From Leptospira andrefontaineae (lineage in GTDB: Bacteria; Spirochaetota; Leptospiria; Leptospirales; Leptospiraceae), in the NCBI RefSeq assembly GCF_004770105.1, contig NZ_RQEY01000001.1, forward strand, positions 1 through 64,000: 64,000 nt of DNA, read 5' to 3'. Numbering within the stretch: position 1 is the first letter of the stretch; each line of letters opens with the position of its first letter. The notes under the pieces are model-generated. The model saw only the letters and a program-made list of their open reading frames with translations. It was not told where the DNA came from and searched no databases. Shown here one piece after another: positions 43,819 to 53,077 of this stretch. Made by a program: the position numbers and the translations under genes.

Positions 43819-45401
43819 TTTTTCTCTCCGTCTGAGTTGATCAGATCTCCTACAGTCAGGTTTCGAGGAGTAAAATATTTCTGGGCCACTCTCATGATAT
43901 CATCAGGGGTAACTCTATCCAAACGTGCATAATCATCGAAAATTTCCGTCCAATCCCCGGCCACTAATTCGTAATAAGTAAGAACATCTGCAAGTTTAGA
44001 ATTGCTATTTAAACCTCTGATATAATCCGCAACGATCTGATTTTTGATCTTAGCCAGCTCTTCTTCCGTGACCGCTTCTTTTTTAAGGGTTTCAATCTCT
44101 TCCAAGATAGAAGACTCTATCTTATCAGGATCCGCACCTCTTACATTGGTCACATAGACTGCAAATAGATTCGCGTATCTTTCTCCAGGTTCGCCGGTCC
44201 AACAAGCCACTCTTTGTGCAAGTTTGTCTCGAAGCACTAGTCTCTTATATAATCTCCCGGTTTCACCTTGAGATAAAACTGCATCAATTAATTCAAAGAC
44301 AGGTTTATCAGGATGCGGAGAAGCAGGAGTCAACCAACCCATCACTTTCATAGGTCCGGAAGAATGTTTTACGCTCACTCTTCTGGTCTCATGATCAAAA
44401 CTTTCAGGCTCATGTGAAAGTTTAGGAGAAGGTCCATCCGGAATATCTTCAAAATATTTACGGACCAATTTTTCGGTCTTATCGAAATCAAGATCCCCTA
44501 CGATCCCGATCGCCATTTTATGAGGCCTATAATTCTTTCTGAAAAACTCCTCCGTTTTATCTATATCTAAAAAAGGAAGATTGGATTCGTAACCGATCAC
44601 GGGCATTCCATAAGAATGTTTAGGAAAAGCGGCACCTAAAAATTTTTCTCTTAGGATCCCCATGCCCTGGTTTTCCACTCTCATCCTGCGTTCTTCCAGG
44701 ACCACATCTCTTTCAGTATAATATTCTCTTAATATAGGATCTTTTAATCTATCCGATTCTAGTTTTGCCCAGATCTCCAGTCTATTTGCAGGAAGTAAAA
44801 TCTGGTAATTCGTAACATCATTTGTCGTATATGCGTTAAATCCGGTTCCACCGTTCTTTTCATAAATATATGAATCTTCATTGGAGACCACGAACTTACG
44901 ATGGAGCTCCAACAGGTTTTTGAATCTGATCTCTAAGATATTTTTATCTTTGATCAGCTTTTCAGGAACAGGCTCCCCTTTAGCTGCCAATTCTCTTTCT
45001 TGGATACGATAAGAATCTAAACGTTTTCCCCAAACACGGATCTGATCCAGATATACCTTTTCTTTTTGAGCATCAGTGACACCGATATTCTTCGTGCCCT
45101 TAAAAAGCATATGCTCTAAAAGATGGGCTGTACCGGCTATCTCCGGAGTTTCATCCGCAGCACCCACCAAAAATTTGGTATAAACCGCGACCGTAGGAGA
45201 ATCGACTCTTTTCATCATGAGAAGCCTGATCCCATTCTTCAAAGTTACCTTCTTCACTCTAGATTCCAAAGTGGTTCGAATCTCAGAGAAGATATCTTCG
45301 TCAGCGAATGCTTCGAAGTTTATAAAAATGCAAATAGTGAAAAACAAAAAGCTGAAACGAGAAATGACGGACTTGGAAAGATATTCCCACATAACCAACA
45401 A
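43815..45401 (-). CDS. M16-family zinc peptidase, catalytic subunit
   Basis: 528 residues; a signal peptide (about 14-33, EAFADED) sends it to the periplasm. The inverted zinc motif HLLEH lies in GTAHLLEHMLFKG, and the distal Glu ligand in DVVLEERRMRVEN. An insertion of about 70 residues follows the zinc motif. It is the first gene of the operon M16-M16-MBL-methyltransferase. It probably degrades exported peptides; the substrate is unknown. Confidence 0.87.
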   Translation of the reverse strand: MLVMWEYLSKSVISRFSFLFFTICIFINFEAFADEDIFSEIRTTLESRVKKVTLKNGIRLLMMKRVDSPTVAVYTKFLVGAADETPEIAGTAHLLEHMLFKGTKNIGVTDAQKEKVYLDQIRVWGKRLDSYRIQERELAAKGEPVPEKLIKDKNILEIRFKNLLELHRKFVVSNEDSYIYEKNGGTGFNAYTTNDVTNYQILLPANRLEIWAKLESDRLKDPILREYYTERDVVLEERRMRVENQGMGILREKFLGAAFPKHSYGMPVIGYESNLPFLDIDKTEEFFRKNYRPHKMAIGIVGDLDFDKTEKLVRKYFEDIPDGPSPKLSHEPESFDHETRRVSVKHSSGPMKVMGWLTPASPHPDKPVFELIDAVLSQGETGRLYKRLVLRDKLAQRVACWTGEPGERYANLFAVYVTNVRGADPDKIESSILEEIETLKKEAVTEEELAKIKNQIVADYIRGLNSNSKLADVLTYYELVAGDWTEIFDDYARLDRVTPDDIMRVAQKYFTPRNLTVGDLINSDGEKK

Positions 45402-45487
45402 GATTTCCCCTAAAAGTTATGTTGTCCAGAAGATACCGGGAAAAAATCCCGCTGGTTTTTGTAGAGGGGAGCTTTAAACTAGGAACT

Positions 45488-46108
45488 ATGTTGCGGGTTT
45501 TGTCGGTCTTATTCCTGACATTTTTCTTAGGATACTGCGAACCTGCAGATCCGGAATATAGAAGAAAGGTCTGGGACAATCTAATCGACTCGGGTTTTAT
45601 CTCTCATGATTATTTCCAAGTGGTGGTAACAGTTCCTATCCCCAACCAAGAAAAACCTCTATTAACATTGAGAGAAGATTGTAAGGCGAGAGCGATCCGA
45701 AGAAGGGATGAGATGTCCGTGAACATACTCATAGCCCAGGTTTCGGAAGAAAGAAAAACCTGGATCGGTGTCGGAGTCAATTCTACAGTTCCCAAGTATG
45801 AGCCACTTCCCGGGCCACCACAAGCAGTTAGGACCAAATCTAATTCTCCGATGGGTGCTGCTTCTATTGCTACCCAAAACGTACAGACCCCGGTAGAAGA
45901 CGATCCTCCGGAAGAAAAAAAAGAAAAGAAGAAGACGGAAATCGTAAATGCCGATTATTTAACCTACCGAGCTTCTTTCGCTTGGCTTTTAGATAAATTG
46001 TTCTTATACAGAGAAGATTATAGCGACCCCAAGAGCTGCACATTTGTTTTTAGGGTTGTGGATGCGGATTTACTTAAGCGAACCTTAGAGTCTAAAATAA
46101 TTCCATAA
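45488..46108 (+). CDS. Lipoprotein, LPP20-like
   Basis: About 206 residues from ATG 45488, which has AGGA upstream and opens directly into a signal peptide ending in FFLGYC. The frame is open back to 45419 but the extra residues have no signal. The body has a short repeat-like unit, YFQVVVTVP then a charged helix (CKARAIRRRDE), and a Pro/Lys-rich linker. The same unit (TYQVVVSS...AKKRALN) occurs in the next gene, which suggests related modules. Function unknown. Confidence 0.7.
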   Translation: MLRVLSVLFLTFFLGYCEPADPEYRRKVWDNLIDSGFISHDYFQVVVTVPIPNQEKPLLTLREDCKARAIRRRDEMSVNILIAQVSEERKTWIGVGVNSTVPKYEPLPGPPQAVRTKSNSPMGAASIATQNVQTPVEDDPPEEKKEKKKTEIVNADYLTYRASFAWLLDKLFLYREDYSDPKSCTFVFRVVDADLLKRTLESKIIP

Positions 46109-46124
46109 CAAAGGAATCTAACGC

Positions 46125-46544
46125 ATGCATACAAAAACGATTTTCGCATTATTGATCGTTTCTCTCATTTCCGTATGTAAAACACCCCAAACGGAAGAAC
46201 CTAAAAAAGAAACTCCTAAAAATGTAGTGGAAGAATCTGCTCCTACCGAAGACGACCAATTCGTAAAAGCAACCGAAGGTTTTATCAATTCTTCTACTTA
46301 TCAAGTTGTTGTATCCTCTCTAGACAGCAATGAGGGAGAGGCATTGGATCTAGCCAAAAAAAGAGCCTTAAATCTTTTTATAGCGGAGAAGGGAGATTCA
46401 TTCCGCGCTACCGACCGCAAATTCCTGAAAGAGCTAGTAGATTCAAAAGGTAAGATCGTAAAAGTTTCTAAACCTATCAATGGGAAGACATACTATCTAT
46501 TCCATGTATCCCAACCGGATCTGAAGATAGAAATTAAGAAGTGA
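46125..46544 (+). CDS. Small lipoprotein, LPP20-like
   Basis: 139 residues. The signal ends in LISVC, a lipobox, followed by a Glu/Lys/Pro-rich spacer. The folded part (about 55-135) starts STYQVVVSSL and continues with a helix EALDLAKKRALNLFI, matching the unit in the preceding gene. It lies 16 bp after that gene and before a strong terminator. Function unknown. Confidence 0.7.
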   Translation: MHTKTIFALLIVSLISVCKTPQTEEPKKETPKNVVEESAPTEDDQFVKATEGFINSSTYQVVVSSLDSNEGEALDLAKKRALNLFIAEKGDSFRATDRKFLKELVDSKGKIVKVSKPINGKTYYLFHVSQPDLKIEIKK

Positions 46545-46594
46545 TGAGACTTCGCATGTAGGAATTCCAACACGCGTTACTAAAACAGTCACAT

Positions 46595-46627
46595 AAAAAA
46601 AGCGGCTCTCGGCCGCTTTTCTTTTTA
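46595..46627. terminator. Bidirectional Rho-independent terminator
   Basis: AGCGGC (46601-46606) pairs with GCCGCT (46612-46617), with A-runs before and T-runs after. It separates two convergent genes. Confidence 0.85.
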
Positions 46628-46643
46628 AATAGATCCTATTCGA

Positions 46644-47039
46644 TTATTGTATAATTTCTTTTTGTAATATCTTTCCAGGGATGCAGATATTCCTGTTATA
46701 GTCGCAGTAAAAAATTTTAGCGTGAATTTCTAATTCACCTTTTCCTTCTAATTTTAACTGCATAGGATCTACTGATTCGAAATATTCTTTTTTGCGGGTA
46801 GAAATTTTACCTTTCAGTTTTAGATCGGCAGAGACTACTTTTAACCCGGATCCTGCATTGAGTAAGATACGATGTGGAGCTTCTTTTTGGACTCCGAAAT
46901 TTTCCGGATATACAACTTTCAAAAGATAAGTAGTAGGAGAGGATTTTTCTATCTTAAACTTGATCGGATTTTCTTCTTCTGCAGAAAGTCCTGAGATCAG
47001 AAAAAGTGAAATAATTGCGAGAAATGTAAAACGTTTCAT
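46644..47039 (-). CDS. Small exported protein with a Cys pair (DsbD-alpha-like tail)
   Basis: 131 residues with a clear signal peptide (ends GLSAEEEN). A beta-rich body follows. Near the C-terminus FYCDYNRNICIPGKI has a Cys pair six residues apart, like the edge of the N-terminal domain of DsbD. It may take part in thiol exchange, but it is much smaller than DsbD and has no membrane domain. The start is the ATG just after the signal. Confidence 0.6.
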   Translation of the reverse strand: MKRFTFLAIISLFLISGLSAEEENPIKFKIEKSSPTTYLLKVVYPENFGVQKEAPHRILLNAGSGLKVVSADLKLKGKISTRKKEYFESVDPMQLKLEGKGELEIHAKIFYCDYNRNICIPGKILQKEIIQ

Positions 47040-47103
47040 ACGTAAATTAGACCCTTCTCGATTCGGAATGTTTTGTCAAGCTGCTTGAAAATAAAAAATC
47101 CGC

Positions 47104-47487
47104 TCATCTTTTCGTGGTATATTTTTGGATCAGTATGTCACCTGAAATTCCCAACGAGTCATTCAACTTTCGGATTGCTTCAATAGAAAGAGGGATCTTT
47201 TTATTCAAATATTCGGAAGCCCGATGTTTAGAGCCTAAAATTTTAGAAAGATCCTTTTGCGTAAGACCTTGTTGTTCCATTCTGAATCGGATGGCGTCAA
47301 TAGGATCTGGAGGAAAGATCAAAATATGTTTCTCTTCGTAATTACTTACCAGAACGAAAAGTGTTTCTAGTTCAATTTCTTCATCTCTGGATTTTCTTTC
47401 TTGATCCATTAAAGTTTCGATCCGTTTTAAAGCGGACTTGTGATCGGTTTTAGAAATTACCGGCTGTATTTTAATCGCCTTTGTCAT
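47104..47487 (-). CDS. higA: HigA-type antitoxin (XRE helix-turn-helix)
   Basis: 127 residues. A charged N-terminal region (about 1-70) is followed by a XRE HTH: IRFRMEQQGLTQKDLSKILG and AIRKLNDSLGISGDILI. AAGGATTTT precedes the ATG. It follows the toxin gene by 21 bp, the reverse order (toxin first) typical of HigBA. It should neutralise HigB and repress the operon. Confidence 0.86.
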   Translation of the reverse strand: MTKAIKIQPVISKTDHKSALKRIETLMDQERKSRDEEIELETLFVLVSNYEEKHILIFPPDPIDAIRFRMEQQGLTQKDLSKILGSKHRASEYLNKKIPLSIEAIRKLNDSLGISGDILIQKYTTKR

Positions 47488-47508
47488 AATAAAATCCTTA
47501 CAAGATAT

Positions 47509-47811
47509 TTAAATTGTTTCCGCATCTATCCTGTCATATTCGGAATGAGTTCCGACAAATCGGATAAATACTCCTCCAAACCTATATTCCATTTTTACGA
47601 TAATCCTGTAATTATTCCCTCCCACATTAAAAACGACTCTGTTACCAGGAAGAAAATCTGCCGACCTATATCGTTCCTTAATAGTCTTGGGCTCAGTCCA
47701 AAGAGATTTTTTAGCTTCTTCATACCATGCAGATAATGGCCCTTCTGCCTTAGGATGTTTTTTCCAGAATTCCACCAAAGTCGCCCTGGAAATGATCCTA
47801 TTTCTCCGCAC
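47509..47811 (-). CDS. higB: HigB-type mRNA interferase toxin
   Basis: 100 residues starting with GTG. The pattern ISRATLVEFWKKHP, then PGNRVVFNVGGNNYRIIVKM (the NYR motif) and a final HSEYDRID is that of the HigB/RelE superfamily, which cleaves mRNA on the ribosome. A full TATAAT (47818-47823, minus strand) lies so that transcription would begin at the GTG itself; the message may be leaderless. Confidence 0.87.
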   Translation of the reverse strand: MRRNRIISRATLVEFWKKHPKAEGPLSAWYEEAKKSLWTEPKTIKERYRSADFLPGNRVVFNVGGNNYRIIVKMEYRFGGVFIRFVGTHSEYDRIDAETI

Positions 47812-47830
47812 GTAGATATTATACGGAAAA

Positions 47831-47847
47831 GTTCCAGAAATTGGAAC
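47831..47847 (-). promoter_or_regulatory. Palindrome in the higBA promoter, probable HigA operator
   Basis: GTTCCAGAAATTGGAAC: 6-bp arms with a 5-bp centre, between the expected -35 and the -10 of higB. Antitoxins of this class usually bind such a site. Confidence 0.65.
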
Positions 47848-47903
47848 TATAAAAATATAGAAAAAGCCGATCGCCCCGGAATATTGATTACCGGGAAAAA
47901 CTT

Positions 47904-48398
47904 TTAACCCTTAAAATTTTGGAATTGAACATCAAAAGGAAGATCCGCAGATTTTAAAAGTCTCATGATCTCCTGAAGATCATCCTTCTTCTTTCCTTGG
48001 ATGCGAACACAATTTCCCATAATAGTTGGGATCACTTTTAATTTAGAATCTTTTACTATCTTAGTGATTTCTTTGGTCTGTTCTTTTTCAAGACCGTTAC
48101 GAATTTTCACTTTCATCCTAACAGTATTGCCTGTAGCAGGTTCCAATTTGGATTTGAAATCGAAAGACTTAAGACCGAGTCCTCTTTTAGCCATCTTGTT
48201 GATAAGAACATCGATCACACTTTCCAACTTTGCTTCGTTGTCGGAAACAAGAGTCAGATTTTCTTCTTCCAGTTTGATCTCTGATTTAGATCCTTTGAAG
48301 TCGAATCTGTTCTTGATCTCCGCGATCGCTTGAGTAACCGCGTTTTGTAATTCAGGTCTATCTATTTCGGAAACAACATCGAATGATGGATCGCTCAT
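47904..48398 (-). CDS. yajQ: YajQ-family nucleotide-binding protein
   Basis: 164 residues in the family's usual length. The opening PSFDVVSEIDRPELQNAV, the duplicated ferredoxin-like folds, and RIQGKKKDDLQEIMRLLK near the end are diagnostic. YajQ relatives bind nucleotides; some bind cyclic di-GMP. It begins 1 bp after alaS and is probably transcribed with it. Confidence 0.92.
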   Translation of the reverse strand: MSDPSFDVVSEIDRPELQNAVTQAIAEIKNRFDFKGSKSEIKLEEENLTLVSDNEAKLESVIDVLINKMAKRGLGLKSFDFKSKLEPATGNTVRMKVKIRNGLEKEQTKEITKIVKDSKLKVIPTIMGNCVRIQGKKKDDLQEIMRLLKSADLPFDVQFQNFKG

Positions 48399-48399
48399 C

Positions 48400-51159
48400 T
48401 TATTTTCCCCCGTTCAAACTGGAACTTGCTTTTTCTAATGCGGACCTGACTGCTTCTTCCACTCTGGAAACTTCCTTTCCTCCGCCTTGGGCCATGTCCG
48501 GTTTTCCACCGCCCTTCCCGCCTAAAATTTCACAGGCAGTTTTTACAAGATCTCCACAATGGATCTTTCCAACCAAAGAGGAAGAGCAAGTAATTACTAT
48601 ACTCGCATCTTCCGCGTTTTTGCTGGCAAGAATGGCTACTATTTCTTTCTCTCTAACTTTGATATTGTCAGAAAGACCTTTTAATGCTTTTGCATCTTTG
48701 GATTCGAAAATCGCAGAAACAATTTTAGCAGATCCAATCATTTTAGAATTTTCGAATACTTTCGCAATCACTTCCGGATTATTCTCAAAGTCTCTGGATT
48801 CTCTATTCTTTTTTTCTTTTAAGAACTTGGATTGAGTCTCTTCTAATTCAACAGATAGTTTTTCGGAAAGATCTCTGAGAGAAACTACCGCATCCGCGCC
48901 TTTGGACCCAAACAAAGATCTGATTTCATCAGGCCCAGGAATGATAGTTTTGATAGAAAGTGAAGCACCTTCCACCCCCAACTCATCCTTGATCTTAAGA
49001 TTTAGGTTTTGGACCGCTTCGGTTAATTCTGCAAATCTGTTTTGGAAGGTTTCAACAACGAGTGGGCCTGCCACTGCTTCTATCCTTCTGTTTCCAGCAC
49101 CCGGGCTGGATTCTTTTTTAATGAAGAAGTAACCGATATCTCCCGTATTTACTACGTGGGTTCCGCCGCAGAATTCCAAGGAACGATCTCCCATCTGAAG
49201 AACTCTTACGCTGTCCCCGTATTTTTCGTCAAATGCGGCAACCGCTCCGGTTTTCTTAGCTTCTTCGATCGGTAAAACTTTAGTGTCTACGGGAATATGA
49301 CGACCGATACTTTCGTTTACCCAGGATTCTATATTACGAATTTCTTCTATACTTAAAGGACTTGGATGAGAGAAGTCGAAACGCAGATATTCCGGAGAAA
49401 CAATGGATCCTTTTTGGAGAACATGATTTCCGAGTAATTTGCGAAGAGCTCCATTTAATAAGTGAGTTCCAGAGTGATGGAATTTAAGCCTTTCTCTTCT
49501 CTCTTTCTCCACTTCTAATGATGCTTTGTCTCCTGTGGAAAAACTTCCGGAGAGAACGGTTCCAATATGAAGAATGATATCATTTTCTTTTTGAGTGTCC
49601 AAAACCTTAAAGACTGACCCGTCTTTTCGGATGAATCCTATATCCCCAACCTGTCCCCCACCTTCCGGGTAAAATGGACTGGAGGAAAATACCAATACAC
49701 CGGACTCACCTTCTTTAAGAGCGGCTACTTGTTTATTATCGGAGAATATAAATTTAAGATCTGATTCTGCCTCTAAAGAATCGTAACCCAAGAATTGGGT
49801 TTTATCCGTTTTGATCCCAGTGAATAAAGAGACCTTGTTTGCTTTCCAAGTCTCTCGAGAAGATTGTCTATCCTTCTCTAATTCTTCTTCGAAACCTTTT
49901 TTATCGAAAGAAAGCCCATGTTCTGCTACGATCTCTTCCGTCATCTCTGCAGGGAAACCGTAAGTTCCATAAAGTAAGAAGCTGTCTTTTCCGGAAAATA
50001 TGCTGGAGCCTTCGGACTTTGTTTTGGAAACAAGAACTTCTATCTTTTCCAAACCGATTTCTAAGGTTTTAAGGAATAATTCCTCTTCCGCCAAAAGTGT
50101 TCTTTCTACAGAGGAAATATGTTTTTCCAGATCGGGATATCTTTCTTTGTAAATATTACATACTGATTTTGCTAGTTTGTATAAGAAAGGTTCTCTTAGA
50201 TCCAGTTTTCTAGCGAATAATACTGCTCTACGGATCAAACGGCGGATAACGTATCCTCTTCCAGTTCTATCAGGATAGATCCCGTCGGATACTGTGAATA
50301 ATACGGAACGAATATGATCCGTGATCACCCTAAAAGGAACTTTAGTGGATTCGTTATAGGTTTTGCCTGAGATTTTTTCTACTTCAGTAATGATCCCTCG
50401 AAGTTCATCCGTATCATAAACGGAATCAACACCTTGCAGAAGTAGAGCTACTCTTTCTAATCCGGAACCTGTGTCGATCCCAGTCTGTTTAAGAGGATGA
50501 AGATTTCCTTCCGTATCTTGGTTGAATTGGTTGAATACTATATTCCAAAATTCTAAAAAACGATCGCAATCACAACCTGGTTTACATTCGTATTTGACTC
50601 CACAGTCCGGGAACGCCTTCTCGGGTCCTCTGTCCAAGTATAACTCTGAACAAGGTCCACAAGCACCACTATCTCCCGCAGGTCCCCAGAAATTATCTTT
50701 TTTGCCTAAACGAGTGATCCGATCTTTCGGAATACCCTTGGAGATCCAGATCTTCTCAGCTTCATCATCATTTTCGAATACAGTGATCCAGATCTTTTCT
50801 TTAGGAAAGCCTAGATGATTTACGGAACAATCTAATGCGTATTCGATCGCTTCTTCTTTAAAATAATCTCCGAAGCTGAAGTTTCCGAGCATTTCGAAAA
50901 ATGTACAATGCCTCTCGGTTTTACCTACATTCTCCAGGTCAGTGGTTCTCAAACATTTTTGAGCGGATGTTGCTCTAGTATAAGGAAGTTCTACTGCACC
51001 GGTGAATAAAGGTTTGAACTGCACCATTCCGGCAGTAGTGAATAGAAGTGTAGGATCTCCCGCAGGCAATAGAGAAGAAGAAGGAACGACTGTGTGGCCC
51101 TTCTCTTTAAAATAATCCAAAAAGATTTTGCGGACTTCGGAAACTTTTTTAAAATTCAT
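48400..51159 (-). CDS. alaS: Alanyl-tRNA synthetase
   Basis: About 919 residues from ATG 51159, with AAGGGG upstream; a longer frame to 51201 runs into the terminator hairpin and is rejected. The class II catalytic core (about 1-260: LRTTDLENVGKTERHCTFFEMLGNFSFGDYF and GSGLERVA), the editing domain (HHSGTHLLNGALR and FCGGTHV zinc residues) and the C-terminal DHHA1-like domain (GGKGGGKPDMAQGGG) are complete. It charges tRNA-Ala. It is followed by yajQ. Confidence 0.97.
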   Translation of the reverse strand: MNFKKVSEVRKIFLDYFKEKGHTVVPSSSLLPAGDPTLLFTTAGMVQFKPLFTGAVELPYTRATSAQKCLRTTDLENVGKTERHCTFFEMLGNFSFGDYFKEEAIEYALDCSVNHLGFPKEKIWITVFENDDEAEKIWISKGIPKDRITRLGKKDNFWGPAGDSGACGPCSELYLDRGPEKAFPDCGVKYECKPGCDCDRFLEFWNIVFNQFNQDTEGNLHPLKQTGIDTGSGLERVALLLQGVDSVYDTDELRGIITEVEKISGKTYNESTKVPFRVITDHIRSVLFTVSDGIYPDRTGRGYVIRRLIRRAVLFARKLDLREPFLYKLAKSVCNIYKERYPDLEKHISSVERTLLAEEELFLKTLEIGLEKIEVLVSKTKSEGSSIFSGKDSFLLYGTYGFPAEMTEEIVAEHGLSFDKKGFEEELEKDRQSSRETWKANKVSLFTGIKTDKTQFLGYDSLEAESDLKFIFSDNKQVAALKEGESGVLVFSSSPFYPEGGGQVGDIGFIRKDGSVFKVLDTQKENDIILHIGTVLSGSFSTGDKASLEVEKERRERLKFHHSGTHLLNGALRKLLGNHVLQKGSIVSPEYLRFDFSHPSPLSIEEIRNIESWVNESIGRHIPVDTKVLPIEEAKKTGAVAAFDEKYGDSVRVLQMGDRSLEFCGGTHVVNTGDIGYFFIKKESSPGAGNRRIEAVAGPLVVETFQNRFAELTEAVQNLNLKIKDELGVEGASLSIKTIIPGPDEIRSLFGSKGADAVVSLRDLSEKLSVELEETQSKFLKEKKNRESRDFENNPEVIAKVFENSKMIGSAKIVSAIFESKDAKALKGLSDNIKVREKEIVAILASKNAEDASIVITCSSSLVGKIHCGDLVKTACEILGGKGGGKPDMAQGGGKEVSRVEEAVRSALEKASSSLNGGK

Positions 51160-51169
51160 GATACCCCTT

Positions 51170-51213
51170 AAAACAGAAAATGCCCGAGGTCTTGCTGGCA
51201 AGAACTTCAGGCA
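51170..51213 (-). terminator. Terminator or attenuator between rpsI and alaS
   Basis: On the minus strand a 15-16 bp stem with a few G-U or mismatched pairs (arms 51198-51213 and 51181-51195) and a very short loop, then ATTTTCTGTTTT. It ends the ribosomal operon just before alaS and could also modulate it. Confidence 0.7.
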
Positions 51214-51242
51214 TTCCCAAAAATAGATCTAAAAAGCGTAAA

Positions 51243-51641
51243 TTAACGTTTAGAGAACTGAGTTCCTCTACGCGCTTTGTGTAGACCGTATTTCTTACGC
51301 TCAACCATACGTGGGTCACGAGTCAGAAGGCCTTCTTTTTTAACAGTAGCTCTGAACTCGGGATTATAACGGCAGATCACTCTTGCAAGTGCATGACGGA
51401 TCGCTCCGACTTGTCCGATGATCCCTCCTCCGGAAACGTTTACCTTAAGATCGAATTTCTCAGTAACGTTCATCAGAGTTAAAGCAGTAATAGCTTCTTT
51501 GATATTAGAGCGGCTGTTTTGCAGATAATCTTTGTAATCTCTATCATTGATTACAATTTTACCGGAACCTTCTTTTAATTTTACACGGGCGATTGCGTTT
51601 TTGCGACGACCTACTGCCCAGATTTCCTTGGCGCTTGCCAT
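51243..51641 (-). CDS. rpsI: 30S ribosomal protein S9
   Basis: 132 residues. Standard S9 features: [19 protein letters not shown] at the start, [17 protein letters not shown] in the middle, and the basic tail ending in FSKR that reaches the P-site tRNA. It lies 13 bp after rplM. Confidence 0.97.
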   Translation of the reverse strand: MASAKEIWAVGRRKNAIARVKLKEGSGKIVINDRDYKDYLQNSRSNIKEAITALTLMNVTEKFDLKVNVSGGGIIGQVGAIRHALARVICRYNPEFRATVKKEGLLTRDPRMVERKKYGLHKARRGTQFSKR

Positions 51642-51654
51642 ATTCTAATATCTC

Positions 51655-52104
51655 CTAGAGTTCCAGTTTGATCGGCTTTTGAGCGCCGAGATTATGCTCG
51701 GTTCCTGGGAAAATTCTGAAATGAGTTAACATTTCAGCACCGAGTTTGCTTTTAGGAAGCATACCTTTTACTGCTTCATACAGGATTTTTTCAGGATGTT
51801 TAACTCTCATACTTTGGAGAGTAGTAGCTGTCATACCACCTGGATAACGAGAGTGATGGAAATATTCTTTTTGAGTCTCTTTATTTCCAGTCACAGCTAC
51901 CTTAGCAGCATTGATAACAATAATATTATCTCCACAATCAACGTTGGGAGTAAAAGTAGGTTTATGTTTACCGCGGAGTCTAGTTGCGATCTCCGAAGCG
52001 AGACGACCTAAGGTTTTGCCTTCAGCGTCGACTACGTACCAAGCTTTATTAGCTTGTTCCTTTTTTAAGGAAGGAGTTCTATGCGGTTTAGATACGATTG
52101 GCAT
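51655..52104 (-). CDS. rplM: 50S ribosomal protein L13
   Basis: 149 residues. Diagnostic stretches are [38 protein letters not shown], and the GMLPKSKLG loop. L13 is one of the early 50S assembly proteins. It heads the rplM-rpsI pair. Confidence 0.97.
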   Translation of the reverse strand: MPIVSKPHRTPSLKKEQANKAWYVVDAEGKTLGRLASEIATRLRGKHKPTFTPNVDCGDNIIVINAAKVAVTGNKETQKEYFHHSRYPGGMTATTLQSMRVKHPEKILYEAVKGMLPKSKLGAEMLTHFRIFPGTEHNLGAQKPIKLEL

Positions 52105-52171
52105 GGGTATGTCCTGTATTGGCCAATTTCGCGTACCGGCCTAAGGGGTCAAGGAATTACGAACAAAATTA

Positions 52172-52987
52172 CTAAAAACCAAGGCTAAAACTTGCCTCGG
52201 CGCCCCATCCTACTCTACCAGCAGACCAATCCGGCCTAGGCACGACTGTCCAGGCTACTGGATTGGCAGAAGCCCCTTGCTCCCAAGATTTTCCCAGGAA
52301 ATAAGTGCGGACCAATTGAGCCAGATACACCCCGCCTAATACATACACGGAAGTGTTATAAGCTTGGACTGAACTTTCATAATCCGCCCTTGCTCCAGGA
52401 ACTATGGTGAGAAGATAGAAGTTTGCAATTCCTCCTCCGTAGATAAAAGAACCTGTGGTGCTACTCTTGGAGACTGCATCATCGTATTTACTTTTTGCGG
52501 ATTCTGCTTCGGATCTGGAATATCCTGCGTAAGCTAAACTTCCCAAGAATGCTCCACCAGTGATCCAAGCTTCCTTTTTATTATCCGTATACCATTGTCC
52601 CCAACCAGGTAGAATTGCGGAACGCCATACTGCACTCCATCTACTTCTGCCCGGTTCTGTGGAAGTGGGAGGTGGAATGATCTGGATCGGCTCCTCAACT
52701 ATTTGAGGATTTTCCTGGACCTTCTTCTCTTCTTCCTTACGGATGCGGTTCTCTTCTTCTCTTGTGATATCTTTATAAATAATTTTTAATATATCTCTTT
52801 TATTGATGTTCTGTTTGCCCGATTCTGTTTGGACAACGATTGCCTTCTCATTTTGACCTACAACATTACCGATTACCTTGCCACCCTTGCGGAGAAGAAT
52901 GGTCTGATCGGCAAATAATAGGCCTGGAGTTAAAACCAATGCCAATAGGAAAAAAATTATAGAACGGACTTTAAGTTTTAGGCGCAT
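52172..52987 (-). CDS. Exported DUF5683-like membrane protein
   Basis: 271 residues with a signal peptide (ends LLFADQ). A short SH3-like beta unit (about 28-70, RKGGKVIGNVVGQNEKAIVV) and a Glu/Lys-rich linker precede a domain with WRSAILPGWGQWYTDNKKEAW and two hydrophobic hairpins, as in DUF5683. The function of the family is not known. Its start is divergent from the first of six lipoprotein paralogues. Confidence 0.7.
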   Translation of the reverse strand: MRLKLKVRSIIFFLLALVLTPGLLFADQTILLRKGGKVIGNVVGQNEKAIVVQTESGKQNINKRDILKIIYKDITREEENRIRKEEEKKVQENPQIVEEPIQIIPPPTSTEPGRSRWSAVWRSAILPGWGQWYTDNKKEAWITGGAFLGSLAYAGYSRSEAESAKSKYDDAVSKSSTTGSFIYGGGIANFYLLTIVPGARADYESSVQAYNTSVYVLGGVYLAQLVRTYFLGKSWEQGASANPVAWTVVPRPDWSAGRVGWGAEASFSLGF

Positions 52988-53077
52988 CTTGGCAGAAGGA
53001 AAAACCGTCGGATAATTTAGTCAAGTGGGAATGAGAAATTCCTTGAGCTTTGTATAGCCCTTAAAGGAATATCTATT

